Source of the DNA: Gemmatimonadota bacterium
GTDB lineage: Bacteria; Gemmatimonadota; Gemmatimonadetes; Gemmatimonadales; Gemmatimonadaceae
Length of the DNA stretch: 48,328 bases
NCBI GenBank assembly: GCA_021324635.1
Contig: JAJPIS010000057.1
Location: forward strand, 1 to 48,328
Direction of reading: 5' to 3'
This document shows positions 24,070-31,606 of this stretch, in pieces; positions within the stretch are counted from its first letter, which is position 1; each line of letters starts with the position of its first letter. Both the position numbers and the translations under genes were made by a program. Under the pieces are notes generated by a model. The model ran no database searches. It saw only the letters and a list, made by a program, of their open reading frames with translations, and had not been told where the DNA came from.

Positions 24070-24516
24070 ATGCCGACCGAGTCGATCACCCGCCGCCGAA
24101 CCGCCAACCGCGTCCTGTGGACCATCCAGGGACTGCTGGCGCTCCTCTTTCTCTTCACCGGCATCACCAAGCTGGTGCTGCCCGCGGCCGCCCTGGAGGG
24201 TCCGGTGCACTTCCCCACCGCCTTCCTCCGCTTCATCGGCGTCTGCGAAGCCCTGGGCGCCATCGGCCTCGTCGTCCCGTCCCTCCTTCGCATCCTGCCG
24301 GTGCTGACGCCACTCGCCGCCTGCGGCCTCGCCATCATCACGACCGGCGCGACGGTCGTGACACTGATGGGCGGGCTCTTCAGCATGGCCCCCCTCCCGT
24401 TCGTCGCCGCCCTGCTCGCGGCGTGGGTGGCCTACGGCCGGACACGGATCGCCCCCATCGCCGCAAAGTCGGGACGTTCGACACCGGGTCAGGGCGGCCG
24501 AACGCTGGCCGCCTGA
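24070..24516 (+). CDS. DoxX family membrane protein
   Basis: A 148-residue protein with four membrane segments: LWTIQGLLALLFLFTGITKL, FLRFIGVCEALGAIGLVVPS, LTPLAACGLAIITTGATVVTL and PFVAALLAAWVAYG. The FTGITKL signature at the end of TM1 and the E in VCEALGAIGLV are classic DoxX-like features. The ATG is preceded by GAGGGAGCG, a good ribosome-binding site. The C-terminal tail after residue 130 is short and basic. Function is unassigned; the second DoxX-like protein in this window. Confidence 0.85.
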   Translation: MPTESITRRRTANRVLWTIQGLLALLFLFTGITKLVLPAAALEGPVHFPTAFLRFIGVCEALGAIGLVVPSLLRILPVLTPLAACGLAIITTGATVVTLMGGLFSMAPLPFVAALLAAWVAYGRTRIAPIAAKSGRSTPGQGGRTLAA

Positions 24517-24643
24517 CCGCGAACGCCTCACGGGACACCGGTGACTGGTCGCCGGCGCTGACGCCGGATCGGCGCCGTATATTCGGCACCGTGCAGGGAC
24601 CGAGGGGCTCGACTCGCAAGGGAGGACGGGAGGACGTGGACGC

Positions 24644-25132
24644 ATGACACGCGGGAAGAAGGGGGCGCCGAGCCGCACGACGGCCAAGGCGCCGGCGCCC
24701 AGGCGAACAGCGACGGCCCGGCCCCCATCGCGGGCCGGCGCCAAACGCACACGAGGCGCGACGCCGGCGGCAGCGGGGGCAGCGGGGGCAGCGGGGGCAC
24801 CGGCTACGCCGGCGGCGGCAGTGGACCCGCGGTTCGAGCGGGTGGTCGCGGCGTTCGCGGGGGACCGGTCGGTCGTGAAGCGACGGATGTTCAGCTCCGA
24901 GAACGTGCTCGCCGTCGGCGGGAAGATCTTCGCCATGCTCACCCGCGGCGCGCTCGTCGTGAAGCTGCCCCGGGACCGCGTCGATCAGCTTGTCCGCGAC
25001 GGCATCGGCGACCGCTTCGATCCCGGCCACGGACGCGTGATGAAGGAGTGGGTCGTCATCGGGGCCGGCGGGCCGGACTGGACGGACATCGCCCGCGAAG
25101 CCCGGGCGTTCGTGCGCGATGGCGCGCGCTGA
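24644..25132 (+). CDS. TfoX-like protein with basic histone-H1-like tail
   Basis: A 162-residue protein in two parts. Residues 1-60 are Lys/Arg/Ala/Pro-rich and disordered (PRRTATARPPSRAGAKRTRG), similar to an H1-type DNA-binding tail. Residues 62-160 resemble the TfoX N-terminal/MmcQ-like fold: RRMFSSENVLAVGGKIFAML, ALVVKLPRDRVDQLVRDG, FDPGHGRVMKEWVVI. TfoX-type proteins are linked to competence in proteobacteria but in other phyla the role is unknown. The tail suggests nucleic-acid contact. It is followed 30 bp later by the VIT-like gene. Confidence 0.75.
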   Translation: MTRGKKGAPSRTTAKAPAPRRTATARPPSRAGAKRTRGATPAAAGAAGAAGAPATPAAAVDPRFERVVAAFAGDRSVVKRRMFSSENVLAVGGKIFAMLTRGALVVKLPRDRVDQLVRDGIGDRFDPGHGRVMKEWVVIGAGGPDWTDIAREARAFVRDGAR

Positions 25133-25162
25133 TCCGCCCGCAGCCGCACCGCTCACCCGCGG

Positions 25163-25771
25163 ATGACGGGCACGCCACCGACCGGCACGCCACCGACCGG
25201 CACGCCACCGACCGGCTCGCCACCGACCGGCTCGCCCGCGAGCCGCACATCGGCATCGGCCGGTGAGCAACCCGGCGAGGCGAGGGCGCGCGCCGAGCAA
25301 CAACGGCTCGTGCTCCAGGTCGTCCAGCCCGGACTGCTCGGGCTCATGGACGGCTCGGTCTCGACGCTCGCACCGCTGTTCGCCGCCGCGGCGCTCACCG
25401 GCCGCCCGCTCAGCGCGTTCTACGTCGGCCTCGCCGCGTCGGTCGGCGCCGGCATCAGCATGGGACTCGCCGAAGCGCTGTCGGACGACGGCGCCGTCAC
25501 CGGCCGCGGCAACCCCATCGTCCGCGGCGCGATCACCGGCGGTGGCACGGCCCTCGGCGGGATGTTCCACACGCTGCCGTTCCTCATCCCACACCTCCGC
25601 ACGGCACTCTCGATCGCGTACGTGGTCGTGGTCGTCGAGCTGGTCACGATCGCCTACATCCGCTTCCGATACATGAAAAGCCCTCTCCTGCGAACGATCG
25701 TCCAGGTGATCGGCGGCGGCGCCCTCGTCTTCCTCATCGGCATCTGGCTGGGCCGCCTCGGCGCCTCCTAG
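25163..25771 (+). CDS. VIT-type iron transporter domain protein (MbfA C-terminal-like)
   Basis: A 202-residue membrane protein. Residues 1-45 are a disordered Thr/Pro/Gly repeat. From residue 50 it matches the membrane half of MbfA-type iron exporters: [20 protein letters not shown], then [36 protein letters not shown] and two more membrane segments. MbfA normally carries an N-terminal ferritin-like domain of about 140 residues, missing here. Iron or manganese export is the best guess. The start is uncertain: the ATG has no clear ribosome site, and a GTG near 25312 would drop the repeat. Confidence 0.8.
   Translation: MTGTPPTGTPPTGTPPTGSPPTGSPASRTSASAGEQPGEARARAEQQRLVLQVVQPGLLGLMDGSVSTLAPLFAAAALTGRPLSAFYVGLAASVGAGISMGLAEALSDDGAVTGRGNPIVRGAITGGGTALGGMFHTLPFLIPHLRTALSIAYVVVVVELVTIAYIRFRYMKSPLLRTIVQVIGGGALVFLIGIWLGRLGAS
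25166..25240 (+). repeat. Five 15-bp tandem repeats in the VIT-like gene
   Basis: Units close to ACCGGCACGCCACCG repeat five times in exact 15-bp register, coding [10 protein letters not shown] pentapeptides. Copy-number changes would stay in frame and alter only the length of the disordered N-terminus. Confidence 0.85.
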
Positions 25772-25776
25772 GCCCC

Positions 25777-25791
25777 GCGCGGGTCCCGCGC
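25777..25791. terminator. Short GC hairpin between convergent genes
   Basis: GCGCGGG-T-CCCGCGC six bases after the VIT-like stop, before the convergent lhr gene. The loop is too small for the full stem and no T-tract follows, so this is a weak call. Confidence 0.3.
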
Positions 25792-25938
25792 AGGCCACCT
25801 ATCCAGCTCAGCAGCGCGTAGCGCGCGCCGCTCACCCCGCCCGCCCGACTCGCCCCGCCCGCCCCGCCCCCGCCGGGGCGACGGCCACGCCGCCGAGCGC
25901 GCGCCAGGACTCGCCAGGACGCGCGCCGGCACGCGCCA

Positions 25939-28900
25939 TCACGGGTAATCCAGTGCCAGGCCGCCGTGCCGGAAGCCCGCGCGACGAACAGCGGCCGCCC
26001 GTGGACTGCTCGCGGCCGCGATCCCGTCGATCGTCTCCAGTGACCGCGGCCGACGCCGCGGGTCGCCCTCCCCGCTCCCGGCGCCGCGCCCGAGATACTC
26101 GACGAGCGCCCGCACCGCGGCCGTCACCTCCTCGTCCGTCAGCCCCGGGGCGAGTCGCACCCGCCGGCCCCGACCCTCGGCCGCCAGCACGACCACGCCG
26201 CGCCGCGTCACCAGGATGGCCCCGGCACCCCGCGGCCGCGTGAGTGGATCGCGCTCCCCCGGCGGCTCGAGCGGCGAGCGGGGAAGCGAATAGATGTTCG
26301 CCGGATCGGTCGCCGCGAGCGCCACGTACGGCGCCTCCGGATCGTCCCGCGCCCCGCGCAACCGCTCGACCGCGTCCGGCGTCGCGAACTGCGCCCCACC
26401 CAACCCCTCCACGAAGTACCCGCGCCGAACCTCGCCCCGATACTCGAGGCGCCTGAGCTCCCGATAGATCGCCCGCCAACTCACCGGCGGACGCTCCCGC
26501 CGCCACCACTCGCGCGTCACGACGCCGTACCGCACGAGCCACACCTGGGCGATGCGCGCCGCGTGCGTCTCCTCGTCCGGCCGCTCACCCATGACGCCGG
26601 GCGCCGACAGCAACGACCACCGCCCGATCCACCCGGCCCCGCCCCCACCGCCGCCCCCCCCGCCGCCGGTCTCGCCCGGCCGGTCTGGACGCCGCCAACG
26701 CGGGAGCCGCGTGACGTTGACACGGCGCTGGACGATCCGACCGACCGACGGAGTGAAATCGGAGGGCAGCCAGCGTGTCGGATCGGGCTCGTTCCGCCTC
26801 GGGCGCCACGGCAACGGACGCGCCCGCACGACCTCGCGTAGCGCCTCCACGGTGTCGTTCGTCGCGAGACCGGCCGCCACGAGCTCGCGCAGCGCGTCGC
26901 GCGTGGCGAGCGGTCCGAGCGACGCGCCGGCCGTGAGGTCGGCGACGAAGGACGCGCCCTGCCCTGCGAGCACATCACGCACCGCGGCCGCGGCGTCGCT
27001 GAGCGGCGGCGCATCGGCGGGGTCGAGCCAGAGCGCGCCCGCCCCACGCGGGAAGAACCGCACCGTCGCCAGCGTCGCCGTCGCTCCCGGCGAGGTGGAC
27101 GCCCCCGACGATGCGCTTTGTGCCGATGCCGCGCCCTCGGCCCGCGACGCCCCGCCCGCCCACACGATCGACCCGGCCGCGGCGAGCCGCCCGAGCCAGG
27201 CCGGATCGTACCGCTCGACGCGCGACCGCAGGTAGTCGCGCTCCCACCCGACGGCGGGCCGCGCCAGGCCCGCGAGCTGGTCCACGACTGCCGCCAGTCC
27301 TTCCTCGCCCGTCACGCGGTCGCGCGGGTCGACGTGCTGCCATCGCTGGAGGAAGCTGGCGAAGGTCGCACGGTCCGTCGCCCGAATCTCGGCCCGGAGC
27401 GCCGCGAGCGTCCGCCGCCGCGCCCGCTCCAGCAGCGCGCGACTGCACCACTCGGGCGCCCCGTCCCCCGACTCACCCCGTTCCCCGTCACCAGCGGGCC
27501 GCGGACGAATCGCGCCGCGCACGAGCTTCCCCGCACGATGCCAGTCGGCGAGCCGCGACTCGATCCAGTCGGCGGGCCACGGATACCGGGCCACGATCTC
27601 GGCAACGGTCACCGGACCGCTGAGGGCGAGGAACCGGCCCAGGATCTCGCGCCGCGCGGTCCGGTCGCCGCCCGCGGCCGCCTCGTACCGGGACACGAGC
27701 TCCCGCGGCACGATGCGCGTCTGGTCGGGCGCTCCGGGCGCCGCGGCGCCGATCGGCACCGCCGCCACGCGGTCGCTCTCGAGGAGCGCCGACAGGGGAT
27801 CGGCGCCGCCACGCCACTCGGCGGCCGGCGCGACCCGCGTCCGCAGCTCCTCCGCCGTGAGATCGCCGGCACGCTCGAGCAGCAGCAACAGCTCGTCGGC
27901 GTCGCGCGCCCGACGCCGGGCCACCGTCCCCCGCCGCTCCGCGAGCAGGACCTCGAGCGCGCGCGCTGTCGGGTCGTCGAGTCGCGTGCCGTCGACGCCC
28001 ATCAGCTCCTCGAGCATCCCGCGATCGATCGACAGCAGCGTCGCCGCCCGCTCGGCGCGCGGCGTGTCGTCCGTGTAGAGCCAGTCGATCACGAACCCGA
28101 ACTGGAGCCCGCCCGCGAACGGCGACGGCCGCTCCGTCTCGACCACGTGCACGGCGATCCGCCGCTCAGAGATGCCCTGCACCACCGCGCGGACCGCCGG
28201 CAGGTCGAAGGCATCCTGAAGCACCTCGCGATAGGTCTCGACCAGCACCGGGAAGGTCGGGAAGTCCCGGACGACCTCGAGCAGGTCGAGCGCCTTGAGC
28301 CGCTGGAGCCAGAGCGGCATCCGCCGGCGCGGCGAGCCCCGCGGCAGGAGCAGCGCGCGCGCCGCGTTCATCCGGAAGCGCGCCCCGAAGAGCGGCGCCC
28401 GCCCGACCTCGTCGACGATCCGGCGCTCGGCGTCGCCGGCGCTCATCTCGAGGAGCGCCGCGACCGGCGGCGCGCGCCCCACGTCCGGCAGCCGGAGCAT
28501 GATCCCGTCGTCGCTCGTCTGCACCTGGAGGTCGACCTCGCCACCCAGCAGCTCGCGCATGCGATGCGCGAGCGCCATCCCCCACGGCGCGTTCACGCGG
28601 CCGCCGAAGATCGAGTGCACGACGATCCGCACCGCCCCCATCTCATCGCGGAAGTGCTCGACGACGAGCGTCTCGTCATCGGGGACGACCCCGGTCGCCG
28701 CGCGCTGCTCGGCCACGTACCGGCGCAGGCTGCCGACGCTGGCCGCGTCGCACCGATAGCGGGCCTCGAGCGCGACATCGTCGAGCGCGCCGCCCGCGAG
28801 CTCGCGCCGGATCTCGCCGACACGTCGCGCCAGCTCGACACTCCGGGTCACGAACTCCCCGTGCCAGAAGGGCATTCGCGCCGGGCGGCCGGGCGCCGGC

Positions 28901-30633
28901 GTCACGATCACGCGATCGTGCTCGATCGCCCCGATGCGCCAGGTCGCCGAGCCGAGCTGAAAGACATCGCCAACGCGCGACTCGTGGACGAACTCCTCAT
29001 CGAGCTCGCCGAGTCGCGTCCGGTCGGGCAGGTTGACGGTGTAGAGTCCACGGTCGGGGATCGTCCCGCCCGAGATCACCGCCGTCAAACGGCTCCCACG
29101 GAGGCCGGCGACGCGGCCGGTCGCCCGATCCCACGTGAGACGGGGCTCCAGTTCGGCCGCCAGGTCGGTCGGGTACTTCCCCGCCAGCATCGCCAACGTC
29201 TCATCGAAGGCGGCGCGCGAGAGCCGATGGTAGGGGTACGACCGTCGCACGAGCGCGAACAGGTCGTCGGCCGTGCGCTCCTCGACCGCCGCCATCGCGA
29301 CGAGCGACTGCGCGAGCACATCGAGCGCGTTCTGGGGCACGCGCAGGGCCTCGACCTCGCCGGCGAGCATCGCGGTGCCGATCGCCACGCACTCGGCGAG
29401 ATCGTCGCGATAGGTGGGCACGAGCACGCCTCGGCTGACGTCGCGCAGCGAGTGGCCCGCACGGCCGACACGCTGAAGCCCCGCCGAGACGCGCTTCGGG
29501 CTCTGAAGCTGGAGCACGAGATCGATCGAGCCGATGTCGATCCCGAGCTCGAGGGAACTGGTCGTCACCAGCGCCCGCAGCTCGCCCGCCTGGAGCGCGC
29601 GCTCGAGCGTGAGCCGTCGCTCCCGGGAGAGCGAGCCATGGTACGGTCGCGCCAACGGCTCGCCGGCGAGCTCGTTGATCCGGGCGGCGATCTTCTCCGC
29701 CTGCGCGCGATTGTTGACGAAGACGAGCGTCGTCCGCGCCCCGCGGATCGCCTCCACGGCGAGGGCCGCCACCGCCGGCCACACCGAGCCGCCGACCCGC
29801 GCCAGATCGGGGACGGGCGACCGGATCGTCAGCGCCATCGGCTTGAGCAGCCCGCAGTCGACGATGCGCACCGGGCGGAAGCGCGGCCCGCCGTCGTCGG
29901 CACCGGCGGCGGTGCCAGCCGCGGAACCGCCCTCGCGCGCGGGCTCGCAGCCCCCAAGAAAGCGGGCCACTTCGTCGAGCGGCCGCTGCGTCGCCGACAG
30001 GCCGATCCGCTGGGGCGGATCGGCGCCCGCGGCGCGGCACAGTGCGTCGAGCCGCTCCAGCGTGAGCGCGAGGTGCACGCCGCGCTTCCCCGCGGCCACG
30101 GCGTGGATCTCGTCGATGATCACCGCCCGCACGCCCGGGAAGAGCGTTCGCCCGCGCGACGTGGTGAGGAGAATGTTCAGCGACTCGGGGGTCGTGATCA
30201 GGATGTGCGGCGTCACCCGGAGCATCCGGGCGCGGGCCGCCGGCGTCGTGTCTCCGCTCCGCACGGCCACCCGGATCTCCGGGAACGGCTCACCGGCGTC
30301 GGCGAATCGCCGCGTGAGCTCGGCGAGCGGACGCTCGAGGTTTCGATGGATGTCGTTGCCGAGGGCCTTGAGCGGCGAGACGTACAGGATCTGGACCGCG
30401 TTCGGGAGCGGCGCCCTCTGGCCATCGACGATGAGGGCGTTCAGCTCCCAGAGGAACGCGGCGAGCGTCTTACCGGTCCCGGTCGGCGCCAGGATCAGCG
30501 TGTGGCCACCCTCGGCGATCGCCGGCCACCCGGACTCCTGAGGCGGGCTCGGCGCGCCGAGCGTTTCCTCGAACCACCGGCGGACGAGCGGATGGAAACC
30601 CACCGACGAGCCCGGCGGCGATCCCGGCGACAT
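25939..30633 (-). CDS. lhr: Lhr-family ATP-dependent helicase (large form)
   Basis: A 1564-residue superfamily-2 helicase. The DEAD/H core has Walker A APTGTGKT (49-56), VSPLKALGNDIHRNL (Ia), TPESL (148-152), DEIH (174-177), LSAT, and motif VI QRVGRAGHS. The Lhr-specific winged-helix and beta-barrel domains follow to about residue 850 (YTVNLPDRTRLGELDEEFVHE, FGGRVNAPWGMALAHRMRE). A large C-terminal extension to 1564 matches the long Lhr form. A run of about ten glycines (TGGGGGG region, encoded near 26640-26675) forms a linker. Lhr unwinds DNA or RNA:DNA hybrids in repair. A -10 sits six bases before the ATG. Confidence 0.95.
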   Translation of the reverse strand: MSPGSPPGSSVGFHPLVRRWFEETLGAPSPPQESGWPAIAEGGHTLILAPTGTGKTLAAFLWELNALIVDGQRAPLPNAVQILYVSPLKALGNDIHRNLERPLAELTRRFADAGEPFPEIRVAVRSGDTTPAARARMLRVTPHILITTPESLNILLTTSRGRTLFPGVRAVIIDEIHAVAAGKRGVHLALTLERLDALCRAAGADPPQRIGLSATQRPLDEVARFLGGCEPAREGGSAAGTAAGADDGGPRFRPVRIVDCGLLKPMALTIRSPVPDLARVGGSVWPAVAALAVEAIRGARTTLVFVNNRAQAEKIAARINELAGEPLARPYHGSLSRERRLTLERALQAGELRALVTTSSLELGIDIGSIDLVLQLQSPKRVSAGLQRVGRAGHSLRDVSRGVLVPTYRDDLAECVAIGTAMLAGEVEALRVPQNALDVLAQSLVAMAAVEERTADDLFALVRRSYPYHRLSRAAFDETLAMLAGKYPTDLAAELEPRLTWDRATGRVAGLRGSRLTAVISGGTIPDRGLYTVNLPDRTRLGELDEEFVHESRVGDVFQLGSATWRIGAIEHDRVIVTPAPGRPARMPFWHGEFVTRSVELARRVGEIRRELAGGALDDVALEARYRCDAASVGSLRRYVAEQRAATGVVPDDETLVVEHFRDEMGAVRIVVHSIFGGRVNAPWGMALAHRMRELLGGEVDLQVQTSDDGIMLRLPDVGRAPPVAALLEMSAGDAERRIVDEVGRAPLFGARFRMNAARALLLPRGSPRRRMPLWLQRLKALDLLEVVRDFPTFPVLVETYREVLQDAFDLPAVRAVVQGISERRIAVHVVETERPSPFAGGLQFGFVIDWLYTDDTPRAERAATLLSIDRGMLEELMGVDGTRLDDPTARALEVLLAERRGTVARRRARDADELLLLLERAGDLTAEELRTRVAPAAEWRGGADPLSALLESDRVAAVPIGAAAPGAPDQTRIVPRELVSRYEAAAGGDRTARREILGRFLALSGPVTVAEIVARYPWPADWIESRLADWHRAGKLVRGAIRPRPAGDGERGESGDGAPEWCSRALLERARRRTLAALRAEIRATDRATFASFLQRWQHVDPRDRVTGEEGLAAVVDQLAGLARPAVGWERDYLRSRVERYDPAWLGRLAAAGSIVWAGGASRAEGAASAQSASSGASTSPGATATLATVRFFPRGAGALWLDPADAPPLSDAAAAVRDVLAGQGASFVADLTAGASLGPLATRDALRELVAAGLATNDTVEALREVVRARPLPWRPRRNEPDPTRWLPSDFTPSVGRIVQRRVNVTRLPRWRRPDRPGETGGGGGGGGGGAGWIGRWSLLSAPGVMGERPDEETHAARIAQVWLVRYGVVTREWWRRERPPVSWRAIYRELRRLEYRGEVRRGYFVEGLGGAQFATPDAVERLRGARDDPEAPYVALAATDPANIYSLPRSPLEPPGERDPLTRPRGAGAILVTRRGVVVLAAEGRGRRVRLAPGLTDEEVTAAVRALVEYLGRGAGSGEGDPRRRPRSLETIDGIAAASSPRAAAVRRAGFRHGGLALDYP

Positions 30634-30639
30634 GTGGGA

Positions 30640-30645
30640 AATGTA
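30640..30645 (-). promoter_or_regulatory. -10 element (TACATT) just before the lhr start
   Basis: TACATT on the minus strand ends six bases upstream of the lhr ATG, with TCCCAC between and no Shine-Dalgarno. A leaderless transcript is implied. No clear -35 is seen. Confidence 0.5.
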
Positions 30646-30761
30646 CCCGCCGCGGCGCCGCGACCCCGGCCTGCGACCGGCATTGTCCCTCGGGCATGTC
30701 CCTTGCTTTGGCTGGGCCTGCGCGGCGGAAGCGGATCCAGACACTTGCCGGGGGAGAGCCA

Positions 30762-31016
30762 ATGTTGCTCTGGTGGATCATCGTCGGACTCATCGCGGGA
30801 TGGGCGACGGGTAAGATCATGCGGGGCTCGGGCTACGGGCCGTTGCTCGACATCGTGCTGGGGATCGTCGGAGCGTTGATCGGCGGCTATATCATGGCCG
30901 CGCTGGGTTTCTCCAGCGCCGGCGGGACGATCTACACGATCCTGGTGGCGATCGTCGGTGCCTGCATTCTGGTCGCACTCGTGCGACTCATCACCGGCAG
31001 ACGAGCGGCCATCTAG
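30762..31016 (+). CDS. GlsB/YeaQ/YmgE family membrane protein
   Basis: An 84-residue protein of the transglycosylase-associated (GlsB/YeaQ/YmgE) family: LLWWIIVGLIAGWATGKIMRG, then GPLLDIVLGIVGALIGGYIM and ILVAIVGACILVALVRLI, three small glycine-rich membrane segments. These proteins are often stress-induced in the cell envelope; the name reflects genetic association, not enzyme activity. GGGGGAGAGCC precedes the ATG. It is divergent from lhr across a short promoter region. Confidence 0.92.
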   Translation: MLLWWIIVGLIAGWATGKIMRGSGYGPLLDIVLGIVGALIGGYIMAALGFSSAGGTIYTILVAIVGACILVALVRLITGRRAAI

Positions 31017-31058
31017 CGCGGGTCCTCCTCGCTCGGGCCCGAGCTCGCGGACGGACGC

Positions 31059-31091
31059 GGGGGCCGGCTGCGTCACGTGCAGCCGGCCCCC
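31059..31091. terminator. Strong 13-bp hairpin between convergent genes
   Basis: GGGGGCCGGCTGC (31059-31071) and its exact complement (31079-31091) around a seven-base loop. It lies between the GlsB-like stop and the convergent membrane-protein stop and probably ends transcription from both sides, though no T-tract is present. A very similar hairpin follows the gene ending at 47689. Confidence 0.6.
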
Positions 31092-31111
31092 GTCGCGTTC
31101 GATCGGATCGG

Positions 31112-31606
31112 TCAGCGATCCGGCGGGCGAGGGGACGAGCGGGCCGCCACACCGACCCGCGCGCCGAGCGCCCCGCCGAGTGCCGCGGCGACGGCCGTGC
31201 CGACCTGCGCCGCGCTACCGGCCAGGAGGGCCGCGAGGGCCAGCGCCAGCAGCACCAGCAGGGCGCCCGGGATGCCGACTACATGCCCGAGCGCGGTCAC
31301 GAGCGCGCCCAGCGGGCCACGCGTCGCCGTCCAGAGGAGGAGCGCGCCCCAGGCCAGCGCGGCCGCCACGCCGGCGGTGACCGCACCCGTCGGCTCGCCC
31401 ACGGGCCGCGGTCGCCGGGCCGTCCAGACGCCCCAGAGAAACGCCACGACCGCGACGTCCCACCATGGCCCGACGACCGTCGCCAGCACGAAGGCCGCGA
31501 CCAGGAGGAGGAGCGCGCCACGCCCGCGACGCATGCCCGATCGCGAGTGGGGCCGATCCCGAGGGACCGAGCCGGCGTCGATCATCGGTGCGGGCGATAC
31601 GCTCAT
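31112..31606 (-). CDS. Hypothetical membrane protein
   Basis: A 164-residue protein with about four hydrophobic segments: GALLLLVAAFVLATVVGPWWDVAVVAFLWG, TAGVAAALAWGALLLW, GIPGALLVLLALALAALLAG and AQVGTAVAAALGGALGAR. No family recognised. Its start overlaps the stop of the penicillin-acylase-like gene as ATGA, so it is translationally coupled to it. That coupling fixes the start; a longer frame inside the acylase gene is a shadow. Confidence 0.65.
   Translation of the reverse strand: MSVSPAPMIDAGSVPRDRPHSRSGMRRGRGALLLLVAAFVLATVVGPWWDVAVVAFLWGVWTARRPRPVGEPTGAVTAGVAAALAWGALLLWTATRGPLGALVTALGHVVGIPGALLVLLALALAALLAGSAAQVGTAVAAALGGALGARVGVAARSSPRPPDR

Noticed and set aside
25939-30879. Very long plus-strand open frame opposite lhr
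   Set aside because: High-GC third-position bias creates long antisense frames; the translation is Arg/Pro/His-rich with no domain, while lhr has complete helicase motifs.
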